A stretch of 64,000 nucleotides of DNA from Rostrohypoxylon terebratum. Its lineage: Eukaryota > Ascomycota > Sordariomycetes > Xylariales > Hypoxylaceae. A program made the translations under genes and the position numbers. The stretch spans positions 186,001-250,000 of the forward strand of contig MU385893.1 in the NCBI GenBank assembly GCA_022497145.1, read 5' to 3'. Numbering within the stretch: the first letter of the stretch is position 1; each line of letters starts with the position of its first letter. The notes beneath the pieces are model-generated. The model worked only from the letters and a program-made list of their open reading frames with translations, ran no database searches and was not told the origin of the DNA. Shown piece by piece: positions 10,074-21,650 of the stretch.

Positions 10074-12460
10074 GTTCAGGTAAGTTCAAGTCCCTATACT
10101 AACCCTAAATATCCCTAGCCACAGATCCAGATCATAGATGCACAATCCAATGAATTAAATAAAACATCTGGATTTGAACCGAATTGTTGCTGTTTTTCGC
10201 CTGTTGTGATGTCTAGGGCTCCAGATAGGTACCTTTCTAGGGCTGTCTGTGCTGTGACGAATGTGTTTTCATTGGATTAATCAATTGCTTGTGCTTGTAG
10301 CGAGCTAAATGATAGGGCGCTGGCATGTGGCTTCTTCAAGCACTTTCTTTTAGAGGCAGTGCCTGGGGAGCCTTATAGCTATGCCTAGGACGCTGTAATG
10401 AAACCAATACGTTGCTAGAATGAGGAAGAAACAACTTATTGCTTGATGAAAAGATTCCCTTGTCCGCTATATTTATAGCACCAGATTCATATAGCTGTTA
10501 ATCTTTGTTTCGCTAGAATTGAAAGACGCTGACAGACGAGCTGCACGTCGCTGGAGACGCAGGTCGTAAAAATGGATTTAGGGAGCAAGCCCACGGCCCA
10601 CGGCCCACAGTCCGCATACCGCGGAGGTAGGTACCTACTGGCAAGCACGCCGGCTCCCCGACGAGGTTGTACCCCTACGTAAGACATCCCTGGGTCGATG
10701 AACGCGCCAGCGGTTGGATAGCAGGGTACGCCCAACTATGGGCTGAAAATCATACGACGCTAGCCTGCCCGCTTAGGAATTCTGCCGTGTAATCTCCAAT
10801 GGATTGTCCTCAATTACATACGTATGTATAATGCATTTGAAAACTTGGAAGCGGAGGGATATCGTCCCATTAGAGCATGATTTCCGTCCGAGAACTGTTA
10901 TGATTGATGTTGTTCAATGGAAACTGATTCGGGCCTTCCATATCAAACCAAGTGGCGCTATTAGTGATTCGGACTACCTGGTGAGTCGAGTCGATGACCT
11001 TGGAAGAGAAGCAAAATATGAGGGTGAATGTTAGGTAGGTAGAAAAGTAGAAGAGAAAATACAGTGTTAGTAGGATGAACTAAACGATAAATCTGGGGTA
11101 GTTAGACCGCTTAAGGGACAGTGCTTGGAACCGTCAGCGGTTTGTGGGTCTATCCAGCGAAAGAGAGGGTCCATTATGGATCCCAAAACGGTCTGAAATG
11201 GTCCTAGACTGTGGATGGCAGTGGCTTCGACCCACCTAAAATCTGGGGGTGGGGTTTTAGCGCGCTGGGGAAGTCCCCTGAAGCCCACTTGGTGAGAACT
11301 GTCACACGTGAGACAGGCTATGATTATCAGGACTAACAGACTAACATTTTAACCTTTAACCTTCGAGAAATGAAAAGTATAAAAAGGCGAACGACCAAAT
11401 TTGGTGAGTGAAAAATAGAAAACGAAAGAGCTAACGGTCGATTACTTATAGCGAAGTGACACCACGACCAAGATGATCGACAAGACGGGTACTTGTTGCC
11501 TGGTGTGGTAGGTAATAATGGCAATAATACCCCAACTCCCCGACTCCTTCAAGGTTTGTATGGATTGGATGTGGCATTGTGTGGATGTGGATGTGGATGT
11601 GTATGGATGTCACTGCCTCCCTACTTTCATGGTTCGCAAATCATGCAACGTCCACATGTAGCAACCATCCTCCTACGACGACTCAGCACTCAGCACTCAG
11701 CACTGATCACCTAGCAACTCAGCGTTTCTCTAGCATTACTCTTCCCAATAGCGAAAGAGACGTGGAGCGGAATGGATACATATACTCTGTACGGGCAATG
11801 ACCGTAGTAAGTACCTAGTTAGGCACCGTCACCACTGTCACCCTGTAAGATCTGTCCTCTGGTATGAGGTATGGGTGTCAACCCGAGTCTAGCGAATCGT
11901 AATCAGAAGCGACCCTGGGAACCCTACATTATACCCCGGATGATTGGTTCCTCGAAACTTCAACGCGACGCCATGGTAGATTATTATTGGTTTACCCCGC
12001 TTCCTCACTGTCCTTCTCTAGATGGGTGGTCATGTCTGCCATGGTCAGATATTGAGTTGGACCAGCACAGAGAGGTGGTGTCGAGCTGTCCGACCGCCTG
12101 CCCTCCCCTTTAAAAAGAGAATGATCCCCCTTCTCTGATACAACACTTAGTATTCCCATCATCATACAGACATCCATACCTAGTACTTTTCAACCACATT
12201 ACGAACACCCAATACCATCACATCGCTATAGAGTGATACTACCTCAGGTGCATCTGAAGGAACCATTATACAACCACACGCTTTCCACAGGTTCAGACAA
12301 TCGATCTGGTACGACACACTTCGTCTCTGGTCTATACCTCGTCTCCTATTCCCCGCAACTGACAGGCTCCTTACGACTCAGACCTGACAAGACCCTTCAT
12401 CTCAAAACACCACCCAACACACGCAGCCTCATCAACATACACACAAATACATCCCCAAAA
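10074..12460. other. Intergenic region with short tandem repeats
   Basis: No supportable gene in 2.4 kb. It contains GTGGAT repeats (11559-11610), three ACTCAGC copies near 11681-11704, and the promoter and leader of the small gene at 12461. The leader is open in the same frame from 12233. Confidence 0.5.
11559..11610. repeat. GTGGAT-type tandem repeat
   Basis: Four or more imperfect copies of a GGATGT/GTGGAT hexamer in intergenic DNA. It looks like simple-sequence expansion. Confidence 0.65.
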
Positions 12461-12781
12461 ATGCCCGTCCGCATCCCCGCAGCCCGCTCGACAGAAATCG
12501 CCACCTTCGGGTTCGCCGGCATCGCCGGCTTCGCGCCCTTCTACTTCATGCTGCCGGGCGCCGAGGAGCGGCTAGCGCACCAGACGGCGCGCTGGGCCCC
12601 GCGCTGGGAGCGCAACATATCCTACTTCGCGCCCCCGGCCCAGCGCATCGCCCAGCGCGTCGAGCCGCGGCTCGAGCGCACCGTCAAGAAGATCGACGAC
12701 CGTCTGCCCTTGGAGAAGATGGCCAAGAATGTGGATCGGAGGATCAAGCACGGTATTGAGAGGTTTGGGAAGCATGAGTAA
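12461..12781 (+). CDS. Small one-helix hypothetical protein, possibly mitochondrial
   Basis: A 106-aa frame starting at an ATG in good context (CCCCAAAAATGCCC). I do not recognise a named family. Residues about 13-31 (IATFGFAGIAGFAPFYFML) form one hydrophobic, Gly/Ala/Phe-rich segment. The rest is strongly basic and probably helical (AQRIAQRVEPRLERTVKKI, NVDRRIKHGIERFGKHE). A short N terminus without acidic residues before the single helix, followed by an amphipathic basic tail, resembles small fungal mitochondrial membrane proteins; that is inference only. Strong GC3 bias in the frame supports real coding. The same frame is open upstream to 12233 (76 more codons), but that stretch reads like a CA-rich leader, so I chose 12461. 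It is tail-to-tail with the HET gene. Confidence 0.65.
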   Translation: MPVRIPAARSTEIATFGFAGIAGFAPFYFMLPGAEERLAHQTARWAPRWERNISYFAPPAQRIAQRVEPRLERTVKKIDDRLPLEKMAKNVDRRIKHGIERFGKHE

Positions 12782-12804
12782 GGAGAAGGAGGGTGGTGGT
12801 TGGG

Positions 12805-12828
12805 GATGATGATGATGATGATGATGAT
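12805..12828. repeat. (GAT)8 microsatellite
   Basis: Eight perfect GAT triplets, 24 nt downstream of the stop codon at 12779-12781, so probably within the 3' UTR. Confidence 0.9.
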
Positions 12829-13195
12829 GCTATGGGATTACTGGTATGGACTGTATATATAGGTATTATGAATTAGGTTATTTAAGGCATGAGATAAGAG
12901 GTTAGGTAGTTTGGAAGGGATATCACTGGGTAAGGTGTACTTCGTTCCATGTGTATGGACGGGTACGGGCGCATGGCGCTCTGGATGAGCATGATAACTC
13001 ATCTGTCGTAAGTTATCAAAGTTATCAAAGAACGCTACCAAGGTACCTTCTTCATGATTTCCAAGTCCATGTTTATGCTAGTATCATTAGTCGTCCTGGA
13101 CTAGCCCGGAGTTATGCCCCTGTATAGGAGGGAGCCTTCCAACCCCTATGCTTGCCTGGGGCAAGCAGATGGATCCGTCAACCACCATCAGCATA

Positions 13196-13215
13196 CCTAG
13201 GTCCTAGGTCCTAAG
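13196..13215. repeat. CCTAGG period-7 micro-repeat
   Basis: CCTAGG at 13196 and 13203 and a CCTAAG variant at 13210, each 7 nt apart with T spacers. Confidence 0.75.
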
Positions 13216-13330
13216 TCAATACACTATCTGTGCCTAACTACCTATTATCTACCACTGTGAAAAGCTGTATTTGAAAGAAATATAATACTAGATTCTACTT
13301 TTAAATTGTTAAAATTTAGTTAAATAGTAG

Positions 13331-15721
13331 TTATTCGAGGATAATATCCCTGAACTGCGGGTTAGCCTCAACCCAGTACCATAGATAGATCCAGCCGATA
13401 CCAATACGACGTGCGGTTTGACATCCCTCCTGCTGGTCGATGATAATAATATTGACTCCAGGCCAGTAGTCATATTCATCATCCGTCACGTAATACCGGT
13501 CGTCTTTCCACGAATACATAGCACTAATCAGCGAGACAGCTATACACTCAACAGAATCTCCATTCGGAACAGCCTGTATCCTAGTAGCTGTGGTTCGCTT
13601 TGTTACTGATATAATGTCGCCTACTCTTCCCCCCGCTGCGTCCACGAATTGCCAGTAATCGCCCCTGGCAGGATCCTTCCTGATCCGAAAGCGCGCCGTC
13701 TGGGCGCGCGTCAATAGGGCAGGATGCAAGTTCTCAATTAGCGACGGGTCGGTCATACAGGAGCCAAAGCTGGGTTCGTGAACCCCCTGCCGCCCGGCAT
13801 TCTGTTTTATATCGTCCCAGAGTTGGTCTAAGCAGGGCCAACGCTGTTCGATGTAGGATTCGCACTCTTTGCAGGTCTCGCGCTTCACCATATGTTCACA
13901 GAGTCTCTGGATCCAGTAGCGTTGAACAGGAGCAGCAAACTCGCGGTTGCTGCAGATTGGCGTAGACGCATGCTTCACATCGTTGGGCATAGGAGCTTCC
14001 ACGCACCCATTCCACCACGCGGCGAGAAGATAGGCTTGCCGCCATGGGCTACCCCTGCGGTAAAACCCATTTCTTGGGTTTGAGTTGATTGCCTTCAGCC
14101 TCCCATTAGGACTCCTGTATGTCCAGTGGACTAGGGGCCCCCTGAAATCACGCCGGGGCTGTATAGGAATCGTAACGCCTGAGCCAGCTGAGGCCCACGA
14201 CCATGAAGGGAAGCTCTCTTTGCCGCTAGCGGACGTTGGCAGCTCTTCCAGGGCATGCCATAGCATTGCTCGGTCAAAATCAATCACCGGGAGCCCGTAG
14301 ATACCTAGGTCACCGGCATAGAGCCCTGCCAAGATGCCTATAAAGGCATCCACAGCATCAGACTGGAGAGTCAGGGACCGGGCTGTGTAGTTCTTGAGGT
14401 GGCGGCAGAAAGCATCGAATTGATCTTCGTAGCCGTTTTTCAGGCGATGGCCTAGTAGCCCGGTTGAGCCTACGATGTCTAGGATTTTTATGGTGTGTTC
14501 GGGGTAGTGCTCTCGCCAGTAAGGTCGGTACTCGTTGTCGTGTTCGAACCACATCTCATACGACGTGAAGAGAAGCCGCCTAGGGCAGAGCACAGATTCC
14601 TGGTATGTCCAGCCCCGCCTATTCCATGTAGACTGGACCAATGTGAGGTGAACGTCGGGGTACCCCGACACCAGCCCCAGCCCGCATATGTTTGCCCTAG
14701 TCTGAAGGATATCGCGTGTGGTGCTGACCCCGGGAATCGGATCGTCTATGCAGGTCCCTGTTACGTGGATTATGGTAAACTCAGCTGACGAGAAGATGTC
14801 TCCCATGCCGTTGATCTGTGCTTTCTTCTCAAGACTGTCACCGTCCTGCTGGATACAGTACCGGTCCACCCACAGGAAGCGCCGGTCCAGCCGCCGGCAG
14901 ACCGTGATGGCATCCTCGACAGCCCTAGGCACTTTTCCTAACTCGAAGCCGCCGGCGGTCGAAAGCCTGCTCCCGTTGCCACCTAGCAGTGCGTTGTTTT
15001 CTGACACTGTCGCATGTCCCCATACGTAGCTTAGCGCCACGAATCTAATGTCGGACCCGAGCTTCAAGCCATGGGAGAAGTCTGAGACAAGCCGTCGGTC
15101 GTTCACGTCAATGAGGCAGAAACCCTGAGGTATTGCGCGGGATGTTGATATTTTTCTGATGCAAGGTCTACATTGGGATATCCGTTCTCGGATGGGAGAC
15201 CAGTCGATATCACCGGTCACTAACGGAAATAATTCCGGATGAGGGGTATAAAAAACCTCAGCAGTCCTGGAGAACATAGGCACACGCGTATCCATAGTGA
15301 AACCAATGGATCCATTAACTTGGCTTACGAACCAGCTCTTAAGAGTTATCTCGCGGATATGTTCACTATCCCAGCCTAGCGCGGTGAAGTGTGCACGTAT
15401 TGCACTGGCCATGACACCACATAGTACACATCCCTTGGCGGCGAGGATCCTTGAAATTTTATTCAGGTGTTCGTCGGAGCAGAATCCATGCTTGATGCCG
15501 AGATTCCAGTATAGGCCTTGAGAGATGTGAGGGCACATGGCAAGATGGTAAAGCCGAAGATGGCGACAGAAGCCGCACAGCGGCTCTTGTTCGATCTGGC
15601 TGGGACAGCTGTCGCAGGGCCTATGGAGTATACTGTAAATTTCTCCACCCTTTGTTAAGTTGAAGTATTGACAGATGTTACCCGGGCATGTTTCGGAATT
15701 CCAAACGGATTGGGACGTCAT
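13331..15721 (-). CDS. Heterokaryon incompatibility (HET) domain protein
   Basis: A single-exon 796-aa HET-domain protein. HET proteins trigger cell death when genetically unlike hyphae fuse, or more broadly act in fungal innate-immunity-like responses; a TIR-like fold is known for the family. The three signature blocks are FVALSYVWG (about 227-235), LWVDRYCIQQ (283-292; consensus LWVDxLCIxQ) and WNRRGWTYQESVLCPRRLLF (366-385). The downstream FPSWSWAS motif is usual in this superfamily, and the C-terminal VGDIISV and YWPGVNIIIID...RIGIGWI strands form the common C-terminal part. The N-terminal 190 residues are Cys-rich with CxxC-type pairs (36/39, 49/52, 98/101, 184/187), and another cluster (CKEC) lies in the C-terminal third; metal binding is possible but unproven. 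There is no NACHT, WD40 or ankyrin partner domain. The ATG at 15721 is the first in frame. Allele specificity cannot be inferred. Confidence 0.93.
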   Translation of the reverse strand: MTSQSVWNSETCPGNICQYFNLTKGGEIYSILHRPCDSCPSQIEQEPLCGFCRHLRLYHLAMCPHISQGLYWNLGIKHGFCSDEHLNKISRILAAKGCVLCGVMASAIRAHFTALGWDSEHIREITLKSWFVSQVNGSIGFTMDTRVPMFSRTAEVFYTPHPELFPLVTGDIDWSPIRERISQCRPCIRKISTSRAIPQGFCLIDVNDRRLVSDFSHGLKLGSDIRFVALSYVWGHATVSENNALLGGNGSRLSTAGGFELGKVPRAVEDAITVCRRLDRRFLWVDRYCIQQDGDSLEKKAQINGMGDIFSSAEFTIIHVTGTCIDDPIPGVSTTRDILQTRANICGLGLVSGYPDVHLTLVQSTWNRRGWTYQESVLCPRRLLFTSYEMWFEHDNEYRPYWREHYPEHTIKILDIVGSTGLLGHRLKNGYEDQFDAFCRHLKNYTARSLTLQSDAVDAFIGILAGLYAGDLGIYGLPVIDFDRAMLWHALEELPTSASGKESFPSWSWASAGSGVTIPIQPRRDFRGPLVHWTYRSPNGRLKAINSNPRNGFYRRGSPWRQAYLLAAWWNGCVEAPMPNDVKHASTPICSNREFAAPVQRYWIQRLCEHMVKRETCKECESYIEQRWPCLDQLWDDIKQNAGRQGVHEPSFGSCMTDPSLIENLHPALLTRAQTARFRIRKDPARGDYWQFVDAAGGRVGDIISVTKRTTATRIQAVPNGDSVECIAVSLISAMYSWKDDRYYVTDDEYDYWPGVNIIIIDQQEGCQTARRIGIGWIYLWYWVEANPQFRDIILE

Positions 15722-18570
15722 GATGGAAGCGCTTGGTTAGGAAAGGGTGCTGACGTTCGCGGTGCTTCTAACTCCTAAGTTAGGCAACAGAGGTGACGGG
15801 AGTATATGCTAACTATCTAGTACGGAGTTTATTATTTGATACATCCATGATATTAATATAGAAGTCAATTGTTTGTTCAGTCCGTCATCACTGGGGAGGT
15901 ACTCCTCAACTGCGTCATATATCAACACGAAACGAGGGTCTCTTTTACAAAGTTGACTTAGAGACTCAGTTGTTGATATTGAGGACATTGCTACTACGGC
16001 ACGGTTGGGACGAAGTTAAAAGAATGGAGGAGAGAGGCCCACTGTAGAAATGGAAGCTCGTACTTTCCGTACATTGTACGGCAAGGCTTAGACGAATCTT
16101 GGAGGCGGCAGCGACAGGCAAGATCGGAATATCATTTTACCGAAACACCGAGAATCTTCCAAGAGAGTAAGCTTATGTAACAACGCCAATACTACTACTT
16201 CGTACTTCGTACATCTCGTCAATCACGTCACGGTCATTCACATTCGTCACTTACCGCTTACCACTTTCCACTTAATACCACTCACCACCTCCAGCATTGC
16301 ATCAAGATCCAATGCCTCGTTTTTGCTTACCATATTGTCCGTTTTGTTCCACGATCTTATAGGGCTACGCACATTAGTAACCGACGTCATTGCTGATGTC
16401 CAAGTACAGAGATTTACTACCTAGGTATTTAAGTAGTTAGCTAAGGAAGTGATGTCTGTCGGCACAAGGCTATCTACGCATGAAAATTTCCCCTTGACGT
16501 CCGGAACTGTGAGAATGGATTCGGAGAGGGTTTGGGTCGTGCTTCTAGAGACTATTGTACGGGCTCGTCGTCCTATCTCCGACCCATCGGTTTATCATGT
16601 GGATATTATTAGTATGTCGTCATGTTTGAACTAGATCTTGTATAAACTGGTTACCATTAATCTAAAGACATTCATTCATCAAGTATCACTGCGTGCGTCG
16701 TAATTTTTGACATATATATAGTGAATGAGGAGTAGGACGCTTAAACAGACACGTAAGTGTGTATCCTATTATCCTAATATGGATATTCAATGAATATTGG
16801 ATTCCTTCACTGACTCTTGTTAGTCACTAGGTATTATATATTGGAACAACAAACCTTGTGCGTTCAACGATCCGCGCAGATAATCTATCTTCCGATGCGG
16901 TGATATGTCGAAATGTGGTGGGTATGGGCGAAGAACTTGGGCTGACAAGGTCGCCGTCGCGAAAAAGAAAATGAAGAAACAACAAAAAGTTAAATCATCA
17001 ACTTTTAATAGGCCCAGCCCAGGATCTGTTGATCGGCTCCTGGCTACTGCGCCCCCGCTATTGGGTATTTCTTTGCCTACCCTTTTTCAAGGGCCCAAGG
17101 TGCGACGCTGTGCACTCTTTGAGACTCGAACCCTAAACCACCCGTTGCAGAGCAGTTGTTAGAACAGGAACGAGAAGGTGTCTGTGGAAACACACACCCA
17201 AGACCATCGGAACGTTACGGTCATGGTGTTAGGATCCGCCGATGGAAACTTCAGAGATTATTGAGTTATTTAAGCCTTAGGACCTAGGTACTTTGGTAGG
17301 TGACGACCACTGCCTGATGAATTGACCTCCCCTGACACGCCAACCATGCCAACGCGCAAAGCAATATACGCATCGTGTACTTAAGTACACAGTAGAAAAA
17401 TTGCTTGAAATATTCCCAACTTTGTACCACCAGCTGTCAGTATTCCGAACCCTGGTAGTGTGCATTCTCCTGCCGGTAGCCACGACAGCAGATATGTGTT
17501 ATGGATGCGAGGAGTTCAAAGGCCACCCATCCATATCATAACCTCAAAGATCTTAAGCGACCTCCGCGATATACAGCTTACAATTCCATTTACCCGCCTA
17601 GTCAAAGAAGTTAATGCCAGTCACGCCACTGCGTTCAGCGCGCCTAGCTTCTTCCCGGTCGAGGGACAATTCGGAGACATCAACGCCTATTACCCACCCC
17701 TATAACCTATAACATTCAGCATTAGGCAGCTCCTTGGCTAAGGGAATAGCTACTAGGTAGGTAATACATACTGTCGCCCAAGTAACCTATGCTAACCAAG
17801 TGTGAGCTATCCGTTACTAGAATATAGTTATGAGGGCTTTGCATTTTACACCTCTCGCGACTCTGCTTCAGCCTACTGACGCGTAAATAGACCTATGATA
17901 TATCAAATAAAAATAGGCAGGACGTGAAAGTCCTACATATTTCTATACCTTTATCATCAATCATATCAATGTCCCATGTCCCGAAATTGAATGGGGTAAG
18001 AATGAGACCGCATCCCCAGATTCCGATACGCAGTTCGGGGTTGAGGTGTCTGAATGTTCAATCAACATCAGTCTTATATTATCTTAAGGGAGGATGTAGG
18101 GGCTATAAGGCTGCATTGCTTGACTCAATTACCAATTCGTTTGCGATCAAACTCGCTCGTCAAATCGTCTAAGCCATTGCCAAATTTAGTCATGTTCCTC
18201 AAATAACACAAAACAAATCATGGGAATTCAATATGTGGTTATGGGGGAAGGTTAACGATCCTTCCGATGATCATGATAAGGGAGATGTCATGAAGTTGGG
18301 ATGCATGCGCTGTAACGTTCAACACCGGGCTGAAGTTTGAGATGTTTCAAACGAAATTTCGCATCTTTACAGACAAGAAGTCCTACGATACGAATTTTTG
18401 GAGTCCTTGATAGTCGCTCCAGATTGTTCTAAGATATATACTCAGCAGATTTCTCCTCCAAGATGTATTCAGGGGTTGGTACAAGCGGCATCTCCTTTGT
18501 AATACTTTCTTCTCTCAACTTTATCTAATTGGGTTTCTGGGTAGTTGATCTATCCAACCCACCAGCAAGA
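15722..18570. other. Gene-free divergent region between HET and S41 genes
   Basis: About 2.85 kb without a supportable gene. It holds the promoters of both flanking genes and a CCTTAGG/CCTAGG pair at 17275-17288. A lone B-box-like GGTTCGAGTC lies on the minus strand near 17123-17132, without a complete tRNA around it. Confidence 0.5.
17275..17288. repeat. CCTAGG-type pair (one variant)
   Basis: CCTTAGG followed at once by ACCTAGG, matching the window-wide intergenic micro-repeat with one substitution or insertion. Confidence 0.5.
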
Positions 18571-21160
18571 ATGCTCTGGTATCTTTTTCTGGTTAATTGT
18601 TTGGGGGTTTCGGCGGTGAGGTTGCGTCAGGGGTTTCCATCGCCGGCAACGTTGGCAAACTTGGCACCATGTGCTCAAATATCTCGTCTAGCTAATCTAG
18701 GCGTCGTGTCTAACGGCTCCGGTACGCATATAATCGTTGATTTATTCGTGGCTTGACATTATATTGACATGCATTTCGGGTACAGCGACCATCCCGGGAT
18801 CGTTGGCTCTTGATTGCCTTCGTTCAGTTCCAAACCGGCCCCAACCTGCGCAACAGCTTATTCAAAGCCTCATGGCCTTTGTGAATTGGCAGGCTACTCT
18901 CGCATGGCTCAAGAATCCTCCAGCATCTTACGGGCTTCCTGGGACTGATGTCCAAGCAAACTTGGATAGCATCTCTTCGACCGCCGCGACAGGGGGTTTC
19001 GCTAGCGAATATGATTTCCAGCTCGCAATAGTCAAGGCGATTACCGCAGCACATGATGGGCATTTCTCATACGTCCCGGATGTTTTCAAGGCCTTTCAAT
19101 TTCAAAATGATTTGGTGGCCGACCTGGTCTCTGTATCAGCCAATGGTACAACTGTGCCAAAATTGTATCGACTATGTGAGTATTCGAACCTGAGTTTGGC
19201 GGTACCCATTTCTAATACCATCTAGCCATGCTTCAATCCAATAACGGAACTCCTCCGGTCGCCATATCTCAGATCAATGGCCAGAATGCTACTACCTATT
19301 TGCTGGACCTGGGTTCGCAATTTGGTTTATCGCAAGACGTCGACGCACAATGGAATTCGCAACTCATAGGTTATACAAACCTGGCGAGTCCTAACAACCC
19401 TTTGGCTGGGAGTGTGATATTCATTGCTCCTAAAGTGACGCTCACTTATGAAGATGGGACGATTGAAACAAAAGAGACGAAGGCCTCGCTGAGGCCGAAT
19501 ATAGATTTTTCTAGGATCACCTCAGGGGATGCATTCTACGATAAATTCTGCAATCCAAACATCACCTCAAACTCAACTGCAGCTTCAATTGCTATCAACC
19601 CACCATCAAAGCGGAGCATCACTAAGCGTGCAACTACGACAAACGGCTACCCAATTCCTTTCGTCGAAGAAAAGTCCATGGGCACTACTAAGGGGTTCTT
19701 CCTCAACGGAACGGGTTTTGACGATGTAGCTGTGTTGGCGGTCTCCGCCTTTGAGGACAATGACGAGAATACATATCTCCAAAACTTCCAGATTACGGTA
19801 CAGACATTCCTGAGCCAGAGCCGAGCTGCTGGAAAGCAGCGACTCGTGATCGACCTCACGGAGAACGGTGGTGGCTTTATTATGGCTGGGTTTGAATTGT
19901 TTGCCCAGGTTAGATATTAGAAACGCATAGATCTTGATCGAATGCCTTACTGACTTACTGACAGCTCTTCCCTGGCGTTAATCCTTTCAATGCTAATAAC
20001 ATGCGTCTCTCGAACGGCCTCGCAAATATCTCGCGCATACTTGCAACCTTTCCTGAGCAACAACAAAGAAGCTTCGCACAGACTTCAGGATTGCTAAGCA
20101 ACCTATCGCCTACGGATCTATTCAGGCCTCAAGGAGACAAATTCACTTCAGTCGATGAAATCCTGTCACCTGTTACCCTCCAAGGCGACCAATTTACCGC
20201 CTACGTCGAGCAACCCCTCGCTGCTGTCCCAGGGAACTTCACCTTGACCGGCACTGGAAATCGAGCGAATCCTCCGCCGGCCCTCTTCAAGCCCGAGAAC
20301 GTAGTGTTGCTTACCGACGGGAATTGCGGGTCAACGTGTACCGTTTTCTCGTATCTGATGATCTTCCAGATGGGCATCAAGACCGTCACAGCAGGTGGAC
20401 GGCCTCAACTTGGCCAAATGCAATCAATTGGTGGTACCGAGGTATTTCCCCCTTTTACTATATACCTAGGTTATATGATATATATGACACCAGACTAATG
20501 CTTTCTTGACAGGGATCGCAAGTCCTCCAGCTCTCCGAGATCAACCAAATTTCCTCCTTAGCCATAAGCGCAGTCACCGACCCGGACCAAGTAAAAGAAC
20601 TCCAAGCAAGCGAGCTTGGTGTTCTAGCCCAAGGCTACGCTGTGAGGCGCGCCCTCGACCCAACCTCGCCCGGTAGCGTGAATTTCAAGAACGCGTTCGC
20701 GCCGTCCGACTCGCAGACCCCGTTACAGTTCCTATACGAAGCAGCCAACTGCCGCTTCTTCTACACGCCGGAGATGATCACGTCGGCGGAGCTGACGTGG
20801 CAGTACGCCGTCAACGCGACGTGGACGGATCCCGCTACGTACTGCGTCGAGGGGAGCATGGTTCCGGTGAAGACATCGAGGACGGTTGATCCAGCTTTCC
20901 AGAGCCTCTCAGTTGCGAATACGGGCAGTAATGGAACTGATGGCACTGATGGTGGTGATAGCACCGATGGATCTAACGGGTCTAACGGCGACAGCGCAAA
21001 CAATGGAACGAATGGTGATGGTGGAAATTCAGGAAGCGCTAATACAACAAGCAGCAACGCCGACGACAAGAAGAGCGTTGCCAGGGGCGTGGTTGAACAC
21101 AACAATTTACAGGCAGCTGGACTGCTAGCGGCTCTCTCGGTCATGGTGTTATGTCTTTAG
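18571..21160 (+). CDS. GPI-anchored secreted peptidase S41 family protein (CPAF/UstP-like)
   Basis: Five exons: 18571-18721, 18786-19175, 19226-19908, 19965-20441 and 20513-21160, all with GT...AG introns of 50-71 nt that keep frame; 782 aa. S41 peptidases are serine endopeptidases. This fungal subgroup resembles the peptidases found beside some dikaritin-type RiPP clusters, but it is also common as a stand-alone secreted protein. The N terminus MLWYLFLVNCLGVSA is a signal peptide. Then come CAQIS, SLALDCLRSVP and the YLDxVxA-like ASEYDFQLAIVKAITAAHDGHFSY segment. The protease core has VIDLTENGGG (about 391-400) and LTDGNCGSTCTVFSYLM, with predicted nucleophile Ser531. The C terminus has a Gly/Ser/Asn/Thr-rich linker and a final hydrophobic LLAALSVMVLCL, a GPI-anchor signal. 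At least ten sequons are present. No UstY/DUF3328 precursor genes are nearby. Exon 1 is the least certain part. Confidence 0.85.
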
Positions 21161-21542
21161 GGGACTGAGGGGGTTGATAGACCTTGAGATAGCTACAAAA
21201 TATTATGGACCATGACATTATTCATATAATATCATCAAATACATAACCTTTTCCTCATAGGTGCTCTTATCAGCTCTTATCCCTATGGTCTACCTCAGTA
21301 GCATCATCATCTTCACAAGAAGAAAAGGGGTTGCTTACATAAGCCATTCCTTTTCGCTCGTCACCTCTCCTGAGCCCTCCTCCTGCTCACGGCGCCATGC
21401 CAGTCACCCACCGCCTTCGCCGGAATAACCATCCCAAGGCTCCCCGGGGCGGCCATACCTCGGCTGTTCCCCGACCGCTTTCGCATTGCAGGACATATAT
21501 ACCCTAACAACAATCCCATATTTCAAGAATGACTGAACTTAA
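21161..21542. other. Intergenic: S41 3' UTR to tRNA-like gene
   Basis: No gene. AT-rich 3' UTR sequence is followed by a GC-rich stretch near 21370-21480 with no open frame of note. Confidence 0.5.
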
Positions 21543-21643
21543 GGTCGGAGTGGCATGGTGGTGTGAGCGTCCGATTCTGATGTTTACAGCATTAGGGCGA
21601 TAAAGTTCATACTAACTCGGGGGTTCGATTCCCCCGCCGATCG
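21543..21643 (+). tRNA. tRNA-like gene, isotype uncertain (Ser-type or pseudo-tRNA, perhaps with intron)
   Basis: Strong evidence at the 3' end: a perfect T arm, GGGGG-TTCGATT-CCCCC (21619-21635), carries a canonical B box. Then comes GCCGATC, which pairs with GGTCGGA at 21543-21549 (six of seven positions, counting G-T), and a discriminator G. A run of nine T (21651-21659) is a pol III terminator. An A-box-like TGGCATGGTGG lies at 21551-21561. Total span is 101 nt, compatible with a class II tRNA plus a short intron. An AGTT/AACT hairpin before the T arm could be a long variable arm, and discriminator G fits Ser. I cannot build a canonical D arm or an anticodon loop with T33 unambiguously: one stem-loop (TGATG/CATTA, loop TTTACAG) would read TAC, but then the flanking spacers are too long. 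It may be a decayed tRNA. Confidence 0.5.
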
Positions 21644-21650
21644 GATCAAA

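Larger units (their letters stand above)
12782..13330. other. Convergent 3' intergenic region
   Basis: Spacer between the 3' ends of the small gene and the HET gene. It holds eight GAT triplets (12805-12828) and CCTAGG period-7 copies (13196-13215). No gene is seen. Confidence 0.55.

Noticed and set aside
12233..12460. N-terminal extension of the small protein at 12461
   Set aside because: It looks like a CA-rich 5' leader, and the internal ATG has a much better context.
17123..17132. B-box-like GGTTCGAGTC on the minus strand, with tRNA-like text around it
   Set aside because: The flanking bases do not form a T stem or acceptor stem, and no pol III terminator follows. Probably chance or a very old relic.
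16905..17162. 85-codon + strand frame with a Lys-rich start
   Set aside because: Low-complexity Lys run, no conserved text and no promoter-like context.
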